From Marinihelvus sp942491555 (GTDB lineage Bacteria > Pseudomonadota > Gammaproteobacteria > Xanthomonadales > SZUA-36), in contig CALOBN010000005.1 of the NCBI GenBank assembly GCA_942491555.1, positions 124,001 to 188,000 of the forward strand: a stretch of DNA of 64,000 nucleotides. The letters run 5' to 3'. The translations under genes were made by a program, and so were the position numbers. Every line of letters starts with the position of its first letter. The stretch's first letter is position 1. Positions 8,777 through 17,442 of this stretch are shown here, one piece after another. Under the pieces are notes generated by a model, which was not told the DNA's origin, did not search any database, and was given only the letters and a program-made list of their open reading frames with translations.

Positions 8777-9552
8777 GTGATCATCCGGATACCGACGAGG
8801 AACAAACGTTCCTGCAGCACCTGGTAGAACTGCGTGGCCGGCTCCTGAAGGCCTGCCTGTCGATCGTCGTTGTGCTGGTCTGCCTGTTGCCGTTTTCGCG
8901 CCAGCTCTACCAGTACCTGGCGGGTCCGCTGCTTGCCCAGATGCCCGAAGGCAGCAGCATGATTGCCATTGATGTGGCCTCGCCCTTCCTCGCACCCTTC
9001 AAGCTCACCATGCTGCTGGCGTTGATCATTGCCATTCCCGTGGTCATGTACCAACTCTGGGCTTTCGTGGCGCCGGCCCTGTTCAAACATGAAAAACGGC
9101 TCGCCAGGCCATTGCTGGTGTCGTCGGTTTTCCTGTTTTACCTGGGCTGCGCTTTCGCGTTCTTCGTGGTGTTTCCACTGGTCTTTGGTTTCATGACCCG
9201 GATTGCGCCGGAAGGCGTATCGGTAATGACCGACATTAATCGCTACCTCGATTTCGTTATCGCCCTGTTCCTGGCTTTTGGCATCGCCTTTGAAGTCCCG
9301 ATCGCAACGATCATCCTGGTTGCTACCGGAATGGTGACCACCAGGCAGCTCGGCAAGGCGCGACCTTATGTGGTGGTCGGCGCGTTCGCTGTAGGAATGC
9401 TGCTTACTCCGCCGGACATCATTTCACAGACTTTGCTGGCCATTCCGATGTGGATTCTTTATGAAATCGGCATCGTGATGTGCCGCATCCTGTTGCCGGA
9501 AAAAACCAAAGAAAATACCGATGAAGAACCTGCCGATCAGGCCACCAGCTGA
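8773..9552 (+). CDS. tatC: Sec-independent translocase subunit TatC
   Basis: 259-residue, six-helix receptor of the twin-arginine pathway. The N-terminal cytoplasmic segment with FLQHLVELRGRLLKA carries the conserved HLxELR motif that recognises the RR signal. FAFFVVFPLVFGF and the DINRYLDFV segment are also family signatures. It is translationally coupled to tatB. Its last 16 bases overlap the end of the convergent membrane-protein gene at 9537. Confidence 0.97.
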   Translation: MSDHPDTDEEQTFLQHLVELRGRLLKACLSIVVVLVCLLPFSRQLYQYLAGPLLAQMPEGSSMIAIDVASPFLAPFKLTMLLALIIAIPVVMYQLWAFVAPALFKHEKRLARPLLVSSVFLFYLGCAFAFFVVFPLVFGFMTRIAPEGVSVMTDINRYLDFVIALFLAFGIAFEVPIATIILVATGMVTTRQLGKARPYVVVGAFAVGMLLTPPDIISQTLLAIPMWILYEIGIVMCRILLPEKTKENTDEEPADQATS

Positions 9553-10397
9553 TCGTCGCTGCGGTCTGATGGCACGCCTGCAGGCGCCTTCTCAGACTCT
9601 GCGCTGCCCGGCTCACTGAATATGGAACGATAGGCGATGTACTGCGCCGCGAATCCCAGCACCTGGTAGATCACCACCAACAGCAGCATGATGACCGTCA
9701 GAATCATTGACGGCTTGTTGCTGCTCAACTGGGCGCTTACCGTGAAGGCCGCCACCAGCCCCACCGGCACACCCAGAAAGAACAGGCCGATGCCCAAAGC
9801 GGACAGGGCACGAAACTCCCGGAACATGGTGCGGATGGCAGTTACCAGGGCGGAGCTCAGAGGGCGGCCCTGGAACCAGATCAGGGGAATCGCGAAAAAG
9901 CTCAACACCAGCCCCAGCCCCAGCCCTGCCACCATGGCAACAAGAATTCGCTGTAACAGCGCCGGATCAAGCTCCGCGACTGCCGCCTGGTCCCCTGACT
10001 GAATGCGCGCGAGAGTCTCCGGGTCCATGTTTGCCACGCCACCGACCATAACAAAAGATACCACCACGAAACTCAGCATCAGCGTCAATCCGCCCAGTAA
10101 AAACAGCGGCAACAGACGGCCGGAGCCCTGGAATGCAGCGAACAGCGTCAGGGCCGAGGGCTTCCCGCCCCCGGCGGCCAGGTGCATACCCTGCAACATG
10201 CCCGCAGTCAGTGCTGGCGCTGCCAACAGGAACAGCACACCCAGCACGCCGACCTGGGATGCGCCGCCCAGCATTTGCAGGAGCAGTCCGAGCAGCAACA
10301 GGCGCGTTGCGTTGTTGCGCACCAGCAGCATCGCCTCGGTGAGCCAGCCGAAGCCAGCCGAGAAAGAATGCGACCTGTTACCGGGATCCTGGTTCAT
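9537..10397 (-). CDS. BPSS1780-like integral membrane protein
   Basis: Membrane protein of about 286 residues, with five or six hydrophobic helices and alanine/leucine-rich loops. The frame is open to 10463, but the ATG at 10397 (MNQDPGNRSH) fits the family, which begins with a short polar stretch and then 'GFGWLTEAMLLVRNN'. The pattern (paired helices, long loop near 130-160, WFQGRPLSSALVTAIRTMFREF) resembles the BPSS1780 family of unknown function. It is convergent with tatC and overlaps it by 16 bases, so no shared terminator fits between them. Confidence 0.65.
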   Translation of the reverse strand: MNQDPGNRSHSFSAGFGWLTEAMLLVRNNATRLLLLGLLLQMLGGASQVGVLGVLFLLAAPALTAGMLQGMHLAAGGGKPSALTLFAAFQGSGRLLPLFLLGGLTLMLSFVVVSFVMVGGVANMDPETLARIQSGDQAAVAELDPALLQRILVAMVAGLGLGLVLSFFAIPLIWFQGRPLSSALVTAIRTMFREFRALSALGIGLFFLGVPVGLVAAFTVSAQLSSNKPSMILTVIMLLLVVIYQVLGFAAQYIAYRSIFSEPGSAESEKAPAGVPSDRSDDQLVA

Positions 10398-10523
10398 TGA
10401 TCGAGCGCTCCTGACTTCACGGTTTGTGCCTGCAGCATTGAAAATGGCCCCACCAAGCGGCATCTGAAAACAATAGCGACATTGTAGACCAGCCCGTGTC
10501 GTCGCCGGTCAAAAGGAAACCCC

Positions 10524-11132
10524 ATGAACCGCAGTCTCCCCGGTAACAAAATTACCAACCCGCCCAGCTCACTCGTCATTATCGGCGTGTGCGCCATTTT
10601 GTTTTTCTTTGGCCAAGGCTTACCAGCCTCGGTGGCCTTATGGCCGTTGGGCACCGGCCTTTTTCAGCCCTGGCAGCTGTTTAGTTATGGCTTTTTCCAC
10701 GCCGGCTTCGGCCACCTGTTTTTCAATATGTTTGCCGTGTGGATGTTTGGCCTGGTGATTGAGCAGACCTGGGGAACCCGCCGCTTTCTGCTTTACTACT
10801 TCACCTGTCTGCTGGCCGCCGCCGTAACGCAATTGATCGTTTTACAAATGACCGGCGAAAATAACCCCACCATTGGCGCATCCGGCGCGGTATTCGGCCT
10901 GTTGCTCGCCTACGGGGTCATGTATCCCAACAACAAGGTCATGCTCATCTTTCTGCCCTTTCCCATCGCCGCGAAATGGTTCGTCCTTATCTACGGGGCC
11001 ATCGAACTGACTCTCGGTCTGACCGGCTTTAACCCCTCCGTCGCCCACTTTGCCCATCTTGGGGGATTGTTTGGTGGTGCGGCCCTGCTGTGGTACTGGG
11101 GGTGGCGGCCTGGTATGACGTGGAAACGCTAG
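10524..11132 (+). CDS. Rhomboid family intramembrane serine protease
   Basis: 202-residue six-helix rhomboid. The catalytic serine is in GASGAVFG (about residue 117) and the catalytic histidine in VAHFAHLGG (about 175). The HAGFGHLFFNMFAVWMFG segment carries the usual H..x..N/H oxyanion motif, and QTWGTRRF matches the E-x-W-G-(S/T) loop-1 region. It should cleave single-pass membrane proteins in the inner membrane. The substrate is not evident from the neighbours. Confidence 0.93.
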   Translation: MNRSLPGNKITNPPSSLVIIGVCAILFFFGQGLPASVALWPLGTGLFQPWQLFSYGFFHAGFGHLFFNMFAVWMFGLVIEQTWGTRRFLLYYFTCLLAAAVTQLIVLQMTGENNPTIGASGAVFGLLLAYGVMYPNNKVMLIFLPFPIAAKWFVLIYGAIELTLGLTGFNPSVAHFAHLGGLFGGAALLWYWGWRPGMTWKR

Positions 11133-11138
11133 GGGCTA

Positions 11139-11352
11139 TAGGGCGGCTTAACGGTTTACCCCTTGTTGGGCGCTCGGTATGTTGGCCTTCGGCTACCCTC
11201 GGTATGCCTTGCTTTGTGAGGCCGTCTCTACTCGCCTTGTGCTTGTAGGACGGCTTACCGGCTTGCCCTGTCTCAGGCGCTCGGTGTGTTGGCCTTCGGC
11301 TTCCCTCGGTATGGCTTGCTTGGTGGGGCCGTCTCGACTCGCCTTCCTGGCT
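11139..11352 (+). repeat. Tandem duplication of a 107-bp non-coding unit
   Basis: Two head-to-tail copies (11139-11245 and 11246-11352) start with TAGG(G/A)CGGCTTA(A/C)CGG and share GTTGGCCTTCGGCT exactly 107 bases apart (11181 and 11288). They differ at many scattered positions, so the duplication is not recent. Both strands stay open here only because of composition; no protein family is recognisable. Confidence 0.85.
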
Positions 11353-11455
11353 CGGCGAGACTGAACTGGCCATCCATGGCCAGTTCTCCCCAGTCGCAAG
11401 CCATGCCTCGGCAACATACCTGATTGAGCGCCTGAGACAGGGCAAGCCGGTAAGC
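11253..11455. repeat. Long inverted repeat with 30-bp perfect arms
   Basis: The 30 bases at 11253-11282 (beginning GCTTACCGGCTTGCCC) reappear as an exact reverse complement at 11426-11455. Similarity continues imperfectly inward, so the right arm is a third, diverged and inverted copy of the 107-bp unit. The arms enclose a smaller perfect hairpin at 11363-11386. The whole block lies between the rhomboid gene and acs. Confidence 0.85.
11363..11386. other. Perfect 11-bp hairpin with 2-nt loop
   Basis: GAACTGGCCAT / CC / ATGGCCAGTTC forms an uninterrupted stem at the centre of the larger inverted repeat. No T-run follows on either strand, so it is not a standard terminator. Confidence 0.8.
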
Positions 11456-11544
11456 CTGCATTGGGGACGCTTGGGTAAAAACCTGAGTTGGTGTTTTCTG
11501 ATTGGAGAGTGGGATTAGAATGGTGGGGGAACTGAAGCAGACAA

Positions 11545-13506
11545 GTGAGGCGGGTACTGATGGAGCATGTTGTTCATCCGGTTATTGGGGCGGCGCGGGA
11601 GCGGGCTTTGGTGACGTCGGAGGGTTATCGGGAGATTTATCGGGCCTCGATGGAGGATAACGAGGGGTTCTGGGCCGGGGTGGCGCAGCGGCTGGATTGG
11701 GTGAGGCCGTTTAGCAAGGTTAAGGATGTTTCCTGGGACATGGAAGATCTGCACATCCGGTGGTTTGAGGACGGGGTGCTGAATGTTTGCTACAACTGCG
11801 TGGACCGGCACCTGGCGGAGCGCGCGGATCAGACGGCGATTATCTGGGAAGGTGATGATCCGGCGCGTGATGCGCATATCAGTTATGCCGAGCTGCATGG
11901 GCGGGTCAGCCGTATGGGCAATGTGCTCAGGGAGCTGGGTGTTGGTAAAGGTGATCGCGTTACCCTGTACATGCCGATGATTCCCGAGGCCGCGGTGGCG
12001 ATGCTGGCCTGCGCACGGATTGGTGCGGTGCACTCCGTGGTGTTTGGGGGCTTTTCGCCGGATGCGCTGGCCGGACGCATCGTGGACTGCAAGTCCAGTG
12101 TGATTATCACCGCCGATGAGGGTTTGCGCGGCGGTCGCAAGGTGCCGCTGAAAGACAATGTAGACGCCGCCATCGAGCGCGATGGTGTGAGCGAAGTGGT
12201 GCGCCACGTACTGGTGGTGCGTAACACCGGTGGCGATGTCGGCATGATCGAAGACCGGGATGTCTGGCTGCACGAAGCGGAAGCGACAGTTGCGCCGGAC
12301 TGCCCCTGCGAGCCCATGAACGCAGAAGACCCGCTGTTTATCCTGTATACCTCCGGCTCGACCGGCAAACCCAAAGGCGTGCTGCACACCACCGGCGGCT
12401 ACCTGGTATACGCGTCCTATACCCATGAGATCGTTTTTGATTACCAGGAAGGTGATGTGTTCTGGTGCACGGCCGATGTGGGCTGGGTCACGGGCCATAG
12501 CTATATCGTGTACGGCCCGCTGGCTAATGGCGCTATCACGCTGATGTTCGAGGGCGTGCCCAACTATCCGGACTTCAGCCGTTTCTGGCAGGTGGTGGAC
12601 AAGCACCAGGTGAATGTCTGCTATACCGCGCCCACTGCAATACGTGCGCTGATGCGCGAAGGCAACGGTCCCGTAGAACAGACCTCGCGCCAGTCGCTGC
12701 GACTGCTGGGCAGTGTTGGCGAACCGATTAACCCGGAGGCCTGGGAGTGGTACTTCAGGGTGGTAGGTGAGGAGCGCTGCCCGGTGGTGGATACCTGGTG
12801 GCAAACCGAGACCGGCGGCATTCTGATTTCAAACCTGCCCGGCGCCACCGATATGAAACCCGGCTCGGCGACCCTGCCCCTGCCGGGCATTGCCCCGGCG
12901 CTGCTGGACGAGCACGGTAATGTGCTGGAAGGCGCCGCGGAGGGTTACCTGGTGATTACCGACAGCTGGCCGGGACAGATGCGCACGGTTTATGGGGACC
13001 ATGAGCGCTTCAAACAGACCTACTTCAGTCAGTACGCTGGCTACTACTTCACCGGTGACGGCTGCCGTCGTGATGAGGATGGGTATTACTGGATTACCGG
13101 GCGGGTCGATGACGTGCTGAATATTTCAGGGCACCGCATGGGTACGGCGGAGGTTGAGAGTGCGCTCGTGGCACATCACGACGTGGCCGAGGCTGCGGTC
13201 GTGGGTTACCCGCACGACATCAAAGGCCAGGGGATTTATGTCTATGTCACATTGAATGCCGGTGCACAGCCCAGCGAGGAGCTGCGCCTGGAACTGCGCA
13301 ACTGGGTGCGCAAGGAGATTGGCCCCATTGCCTCGCCGGACCTGATCCAGTGGGCTCCCGGCTTGCCCAAGACCCGTTCGGGCAAAATCATGCGGCGCAT
13401 CCTGCGCAAGATCGCCGAAAACGACTACGCCAATCTCGGTGATACCTCGACCCTGGCAGAGCCGGCGGTGGTAGAGGACCTGATCGCGAACCGGCTGAAC
13501 CGATAA
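11545..13506 (+). CDS. acs: Acetyl-CoA synthetase (acetate-CoA ligase)
   Basis: 653-residue AMP-forming acetyl-CoA synthetase, cytoplasmic, activating acetate via acetyl-AMP. It matches E. coli Acs along its length. The P-loop YTSGSTGKPKGV is near residue 270, DTWWQTETGG near 416, the hinge region ITGRVDDVLN near 520, and the acetylatable lysine sits in KTRSGKIMRR near 610. Start is GTG 11545 or ATG 11560 (the latter gives MEHVVHPVIG). The long leader, 412 bases after rhomboid, contains the repeat block described separately; no CRP-like site was recognised. Confidence 0.97.
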   Translation: MRRVLMEHVVHPVIGAARERALVTSEGYREIYRASMEDNEGFWAGVAQRLDWVRPFSKVKDVSWDMEDLHIRWFEDGVLNVCYNCVDRHLAERADQTAIIWEGDDPARDAHISYAELHGRVSRMGNVLRELGVGKGDRVTLYMPMIPEAAVAMLACARIGAVHSVVFGGFSPDALAGRIVDCKSSVIITADEGLRGGRKVPLKDNVDAAIERDGVSEVVRHVLVVRNTGGDVGMIEDRDVWLHEAEATVAPDCPCEPMNAEDPLFILYTSGSTGKPKGVLHTTGGYLVYASYTHEIVFDYQEGDVFWCTADVGWVTGHSYIVYGPLANGAITLMFEGVPNYPDFSRFWQVVDKHQVNVCYTAPTAIRALMREGNGPVEQTSRQSLRLLGSVGEPINPEAWEWYFRVVGEERCPVVDTWWQTETGGILISNLPGATDMKPGSATLPLPGIAPALLDEHGNVLEGAAEGYLVITDSWPGQMRTVYGDHERFKQTYFSQYAGYYFTGDGCRRDEDGYYWITGRVDDVLNISGHRMGTAEVESALVAHHDVAEAAVVGYPHDIKGQGIYVYVTLNAGAQPSEELRLELRNWVRKEIGPIASPDLIQWAPGLPKTRSGKIMRRILRKIAENDYANLGDTSTLAEPAVVEDLIANRLNR

Positions 13507-13521
13507 GGTCCGGCCGGAAAG

Positions 13522-13605
13522 TTTGAATGCGGGGCTTTGAATGAGCGGATTTGAATGCCCGGGTTTTAATGCCCGGGTTCAAATAAAGGGGCCTGAATGA
13601 GCGGC
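13522..13605 (+). repeat. 14-bp tandem repeat array, six degenerate copies
   Basis: Directly after the acs stop, six consecutive 14-base units can be laid out: TTTGAATGCGGGGC, TTTGAATGAGCGGA, TTTGAATGCCCGGG, TTTTAATGCCCGGG, TTCAAATAAAGGGG, CCTGAATGAGCGGC. Units 1-4 and 6 share T(T)GAATG plus a GC-rich half. The array is flanked by a 7-bp inverted repeat, GTCCGGC (13508-13514) and GCCGGAC (13612-13618). Unit length is not a multiple of three and no gene covers it. Confidence 0.8.
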
Positions 13606-13661
13606 CTTTAAGCCGGACGCAATCAGGCAAGCCTGGCAGGGTTCACAGTGATTTGTCCTGC

Positions 13662-15443
13662 TCAGATACCGCCGTGATCCAGCGGCCGTTCGCGGTGCAT
13701 AAGCAGCCACTCGGCGTGCTCTTCGAGCGCCGCGTCACCCACGGCTTTGAGCACCCGGCGTTGCAGTTCAAGATCATTCGTGCCATCCAGCAGCCGACGG
13801 GCATTGCCGAAGACATCGGCCATAAAGCGGTATTGCTTGATCAGCTCCTTGTCGGCTTTTTTATGGGAGTAGGCGTCCCTTACTGCGGCAAGCAGAGGCA
13901 GGATACCCATGAGAATGAGCAGCAACAATACCTGCTGGTCCTCCAGGCGCGTGGCCAGAATGGCCAGGCAGGCAGCCATCGCAATACCACCCCACAGGGC
14001 GGTCTGACTGAGCAACTGGGTTCGACGGTAACCTGCCGATCGCTCCTGCGCCTTGCGCGCGTAGTAACCCAGCTGCCCTTGCGCGGGATTCTTGTGGCCC
14101 ACCCACTGCTCCATCACCCACGGCACCCAGGCCGGGTCCGGATTGGTGTTGCGGTTACGCCGCAGGCTGGCCGAGCGCATGACATGGCGAATCCACGCCA
14201 GGTCTACATCCTGCTTTTGCAGAAAATTGTCATAGGCAAATACGGCCGAACGGCTCTTGACCACGCCGGCCAGGTTCCAGTACACCTGCACGCGCAGCCC
14301 CTCTGCGAGCGCACGATAGTCCAGATATTTGCGATGCCACTCGCGCCGCTCGCCAACCAGGTGAAAGATCACGCCCAGTACAAACAGGCCCATAAACAAC
14401 AGCGCGAGGCCCCAGCGCTCGATCATCTCGGAATAAACAATAAACACGGCGCCCATAAGCACGGCCAGCAAGTGGCTCAGGAAAAGACCAAAAGCAAACT
14501 TCTTCTGATAGTGAACCGCCATCCAGTCGGCAGTCGCATAAAGCCGGTCGGCATAGTCCGCGCCGGAGGGCCGGGTTAACGTCACATCTTTATCAATCAG
14601 GCCTTGCGCCTCATGCTCCAGGTCGGCGGCGTTGCGCTGCAGGTCACGACTGAAGGCACCCAGGCGGTCAAGCATCAGGTCATAGTCAAAGGGCATATGC
14701 TGACCGGACTGGCGGCCAAAATAGCCCGTCACCCAGTACGACTCCAGTGGCGCATACTCTGCCGCCGGCGCACCGTTGGGCCGATCACGGGAGCATACGA
14801 TGTGGTACGCCAGGTCATTCTCATTATTGGCCAGCAGATTGGGCATGGAATCATCGGCATCAAAGCCTCGCATGACAGCAGTCAGGTGGTAGGTGATCAC
14901 GCTGGCAGTACCGCCGACATGCTCACTGTCTTTGCCATCCCACAAGGCCAGCAGCACCTGGCAGTGGTTGGACAGAAACACGCCCAGTTGCGCGTAATGG
15001 ATTGCCCGATTGTGAGCCCCCTCAGCGGGATCGTAGTCGTTCAGAACCGGCAGCGTAATGACTTCGCAGCGAGCCAACAGGGCATCCAGAGCCACCCCAC
15101 CGTCAGCAAAATCCTTGCGGTATTCATCCACGGGAAAGGGCAATACGGCGACAACGGGCAAACCCATCTCCAGCGCCTCCTCTGCCACGAGCTGATCGGC
15201 ACCTTTCGCCATCCCTGACAGGATTTCAAGTTGCAGATCGGGGTATTCGTCGATCAGGTGCTGCAGAAACCAGCGGACTTTCTCGCGCTGCAGCGGTTGC
15301 TCAGTCGCAAGGAGGTCGCGATGACCAGTGACGGCGACAGTCAGTCGCTGTTTTTCAGCACTCCGGGAATTCACCAAATGTCGTGCCTCAGTCCCGGCCT
15401 CCATTGCGCAAGCGCGGGTGCAGGAATACCTCGGATCCGTCAT
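13662..15443 (-). CDS. SLOG-domain protein with four transmembrane helices
   Basis: 593-residue membrane protein. Residues ~33-220 look like a SLOG (LOG/DprA-superfamily) domain: VAVTGHRDL at 36-44, SGMAKGADQLVA at 76-87, LPFPVDEYRKDF at 101-112, and LALWDGK...GGTASV at 165-182. SLOG domains bind nucleotide-derived ligands, including NAD-derived ADPR isomers in Thoeris ThsA (established for the superfamily). Two helix pairs follow, at about 317-337/343-362 and 480-499/504-522, separated by a charged ~115-residue cytoplasmic segment; this resembles the SLATT-type membrane modules found next to SLOG domains. AGGAAC precedes the ATG at 15443. It is last in a minus-strand module with a lipoprotein and a TIR protein. 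A ligand-gated membrane effector is inference. Confidence 0.75.
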   Translation of the reverse strand: MTDPRYSCTRACAMEAGTEARHLVNSRSAEKQRLTVAVTGHRDLLATEQPLQREKVRWFLQHLIDEYPDLQLEILSGMAKGADQLVAEEALEMGLPVVAVLPFPVDEYRKDFADGGVALDALLARCEVITLPVLNDYDPAEGAHNRAIHYAQLGVFLSNHCQVLLALWDGKDSEHVGGTASVITYHLTAVMRGFDADDSMPNLLANNENDLAYHIVCSRDRPNGAPAAEYAPLESYWVTGYFGRQSGQHMPFDYDLMLDRLGAFSRDLQRNAADLEHEAQGLIDKDVTLTRPSGADYADRLYATADWMAVHYQKKFAFGLFLSHLLAVLMGAVFIVYSEMIERWGLALLFMGLFVLGVIFHLVGERREWHRKYLDYRALAEGLRVQVYWNLAGVVKSRSAVFAYDNFLQKQDVDLAWIRHVMRSASLRRNRNTNPDPAWVPWVMEQWVGHKNPAQGQLGYYARKAQERSAGYRRTQLLSQTALWGGIAMAACLAILATRLEDQQVLLLLILMGILPLLAAVRDAYSHKKADKELIKQYRFMADVFGNARRLLDGTNDLELQRRVLKAVGDAALEEHAEWLLMHRERPLDHGGI

Positions 15444-15503
15444 CGTTCCTGAGCACCAGGAGATAGTGGGTGTGAAATTCGTGGCAGTTGTCGTTACGCA
15501 CGG

Positions 15504-16094
15504 TCAAAGGCTGATTCCTCGTCCGCCATTAATAAGCCGTGGGTCAAGCGCGGTGCAGTCAGTCTTGCTGTTTTTCTTGCACGCTTCGATGAGATAAAAA
15601 TATTCGGCTTCGAAACTGTTTTGGTTCAGCAAGAAAAACTCGTCAACATCGCCCAGGAGCACTTCGCCCCTGGAGTCGGGCTTCGATACGGACCCACCAG
15701 TGATGACGATAAATTCGTTGGCGCGATCACCGAGAAGCTCACAATCCAGAGAATCATGATCCTCAGGATCTTTGAATTTCGGCTTGCTCTCTCCTTCACA
15801 AACCCAAATCCGAGTCAGATTGTACTGGCCACTGCCCTGGAGAACAAAACGCACAAAAGCGATATCTTCCAAACCTGTGACGATGCAACCCTTCGCACTA
15901 ATGTTCCCGCCAGAACAGTTTGGTGTGCTGGAGTTCTTCACCTCCAGTTGGCCTTGTACGACTTGCAGCCGTACCTCTGGGGTTTCGATCTTGCCTTTCA
16001 CCAGAGGCGGGTCTCGCGGATCAACCTGCTGATAGGCGCAGGCCGAAAGGATGAACATTACGATACTCAATAAAAGCGCTGTCCGGATTTTCAT
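15504..16094 (-). CDS. Small lipoprotein of unknown function (accessory module)
   Basis: 196-residue predicted lipoprotein. The ATG at 16094 is preceded by AAGGAGGG (16099-16106), the strongest Shine-Dalgarno in the area; the frame continues further but without such a site. The signal is KIRTALLLSIVMFILSAC with lipobox LSAC and Ala after the Cys, so outer-membrane sorting is expected. The mature part has a beta-rich look and several cysteines (NCSGG, KGCIV, WVCEG, LDCEL, EACKK, TDCTA), possibly disulphide-bonded. No family recognised. Two sampled 60-base lines of the gene count 28 G+C each (47%), well below the flanking genes. It lies between the TIR-TPR gene and the SLOG-TM gene, same strand. 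Confidence 0.7.
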   Translation of the reverse strand: MKIRTALLLSIVMFILSACAYQQVDPRDPPLVKGKIETPEVRLQVVQGQLEVKNSSTPNCSGGNISAKGCIVTGLEDIAFVRFVLQGSGQYNLTRIWVCEGESKPKFKDPEDHDSLDCELLGDRANEFIVITGGSVSKPDSRGEVLLGDVDEFFLLNQNSFEAEYFYLIEACKKNSKTDCTALDPRLINGGRGISL

Positions 16095-16215
16095 ATTTCC
16101 CTCCTTATACGATTCAGGCTCATCCCCCAGGCGGACCAACCTTTCTCTATGAATACTCTGCGGGTTAGTTATGGTTCGTAAAGTCCCGCCACAATCACCA
16201 GCCCGCCCTCAAAAC

Positions 16216-17442
16216 TTAAGGCACCCTGCACACACTATAGGCGTTACAAACCCTCAGGAACTCGGGGTGCCGAATATTTCTGTCTTGCAAGAACCCGGAG
16301 AAGTAGTCCGCACGTACCGGATCACTGCTCATGATCGCCAGTCGAAGCTGGTCCAGGGCACTGTCACATGCGCGGGCTTCACCAAAACCCGATGGCTCCC
16401 GGAGATATTCAGCAAACCGTGCATCCTGCTTGCCATCATTGAGCTCCCAACTGGTGAAGGCCGCCAAAATAATCAAAGCGTCGAATTCACGTTGCGGAAT
16501 GTCGGCCGCCTTCAGCTCGTGTAGTTGATCATGGGTTTCATCCAGGTAGCTTCTTGCTGCCTCCAACTTGCCCAGACGCTGACTCAGACGAGCAGCGCTT
16601 AGGAAAATTCTGGCTCCAATCAAGCGATCATTGGCGCCCGGGTTGTCAACGCCACCCCGGCTGGCATTCCATTGTCGGGCCAGTTCTACCACCTGTGCCT
16701 GGGCCGCTTCCGTGTTGCCGAGTTCACTTTCCAGCTCAATCAAAGCAAGCTGACGCAGCTGCACATAGAAGTTAACAAGGGCATCTTCCGGCTTGAGTTG
16801 CTGACTCTCTTGAAGCGTATCAAGCGAGTCACGCAGATCCCTTTGCGCACCCGCACTGTCTCCAAGCTGGCGCCGTACTGACGCCCTCTGCCCAAGCGCC
16901 AAAGCCAGGTTCAGCTGATGATCATAGTCAGTCGCGATGTTATCCAGGGTCGTCAACTCGTGCGTCACGCTTTCGTTGGCTGTTTGCAAGGCGCCCTGAA
17001 TGTCACAAACGCCATACTGCGCAAATCCGAGGCCTCTCAGAGATTGACCCAACTCAGCAAAATAAAGGCGGTTGCCAGGGTCCAGCAGCAGGGCGATCTG
17101 GTTGTATTCCAGTGCGGACTGGATGATCTTCAAATGAGTTGACAGATCCTGGTCTTTGTCGCGCTTTAGAACGCCAAGATTGGTTAGCGCATAGGCCATT
17201 TCCAGAACCCAGTCCGGATTCTCCGGCTCCGCCTGAATTAGTTGACGGGTAATTTCTGCATAGGCGATGAAATGTCTTTCAGCATCTTGAAACTCAAATC
17301 GATCGTAATGAATCTGACCGATCCAGAATTCAGCCTGTCCCAATTCGAAGAAAATTTCGCGTCTCTTGCGGCGTTTGCTGATACTGCAGCGCATTGAGCA
17401 ACCATGCCTCACGAAACTTGCCCATCGCATCTTCCAGCTCAC
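16216..17442 (-). CDS. TPR-rich C-terminal half of a TIR-TM-TPR protein, in a shifted frame
   Basis: Open frame whose helical repeats begin at REIFFELGQAEFWIG (about 17365 downwards). Before that, residues such as MSWKMRWASF are only the out-of-frame reading of the TIR gene, so the nominal start at 17442 is not convincing. The rest (about 380 residues) is all-helical with TPR-like units: FWIGQIHYDRFEFQDAERHF, YALTNLGVLKRD, and ALALGQRASVRRQLGDSAGAQ. In this protein family TIR, a membrane helix and TPRs are normally one chain, so the most likely reading is one ancestral gene (16216-18295) broken by a frameshift near 17350-17365. TPRs usually bind partner proteins. A 60-base line sampled here counts 30 G+C (50%). 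Confidence 0.65.
   Translation of the reverse strand: MSWKMRWASFVRHGCSMRCSISKRRKRREIFFELGQAEFWIGQIHYDRFEFQDAERHFIAYAEITRQLIQAEPENPDWVLEMAYALTNLGVLKRDKDQDLSTHLKIIQSALEYNQIALLLDPGNRLYFAELGQSLRGLGFAQYGVCDIQGALQTANESVTHELTTLDNIATDYDHQLNLALALGQRASVRRQLGDSAGAQRDLRDSLDTLQESQQLKPEDALVNFYVQLRQLALIELESELGNTEAAQAQVVELARQWNASRGGVDNPGANDRLIGARIFLSAARLSQRLGKLEAARSYLDETHDQLHELKAADIPQREFDALIILAAFTSWELNDGKQDARFAEYLREPSGFGEARACDSALDQLRLAIMSSDPVRADYFSGFLQDRNIRHPEFLRVCNAYSVCRVP

Noticed and set aside
11110..11130. parS-like half site ACGTGGAAAC at the end of the rhomboid gene
   Set aside because: Only one half matches the 16-bp palindrome, and it lies inside a coding sequence.
11179..11461. Short peptides encoded on both strands of the repeat block
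   Set aside because: Repeated Leu/Arg/Ser-rich readings simply mirror the 107-bp repeat; no start signal or homology.
13522..13605. Possible CRISPR-like array
   Set aside because: The 14-bp units abut with no spacers and there are no cas genes.
17330..17345. RF2-style programmed +1 frameshift at the TIR stop
   Set aside because: The stop context is GGC TGA, not the CTT TGA C slippery site, and the homologous join is upstream of the stop.
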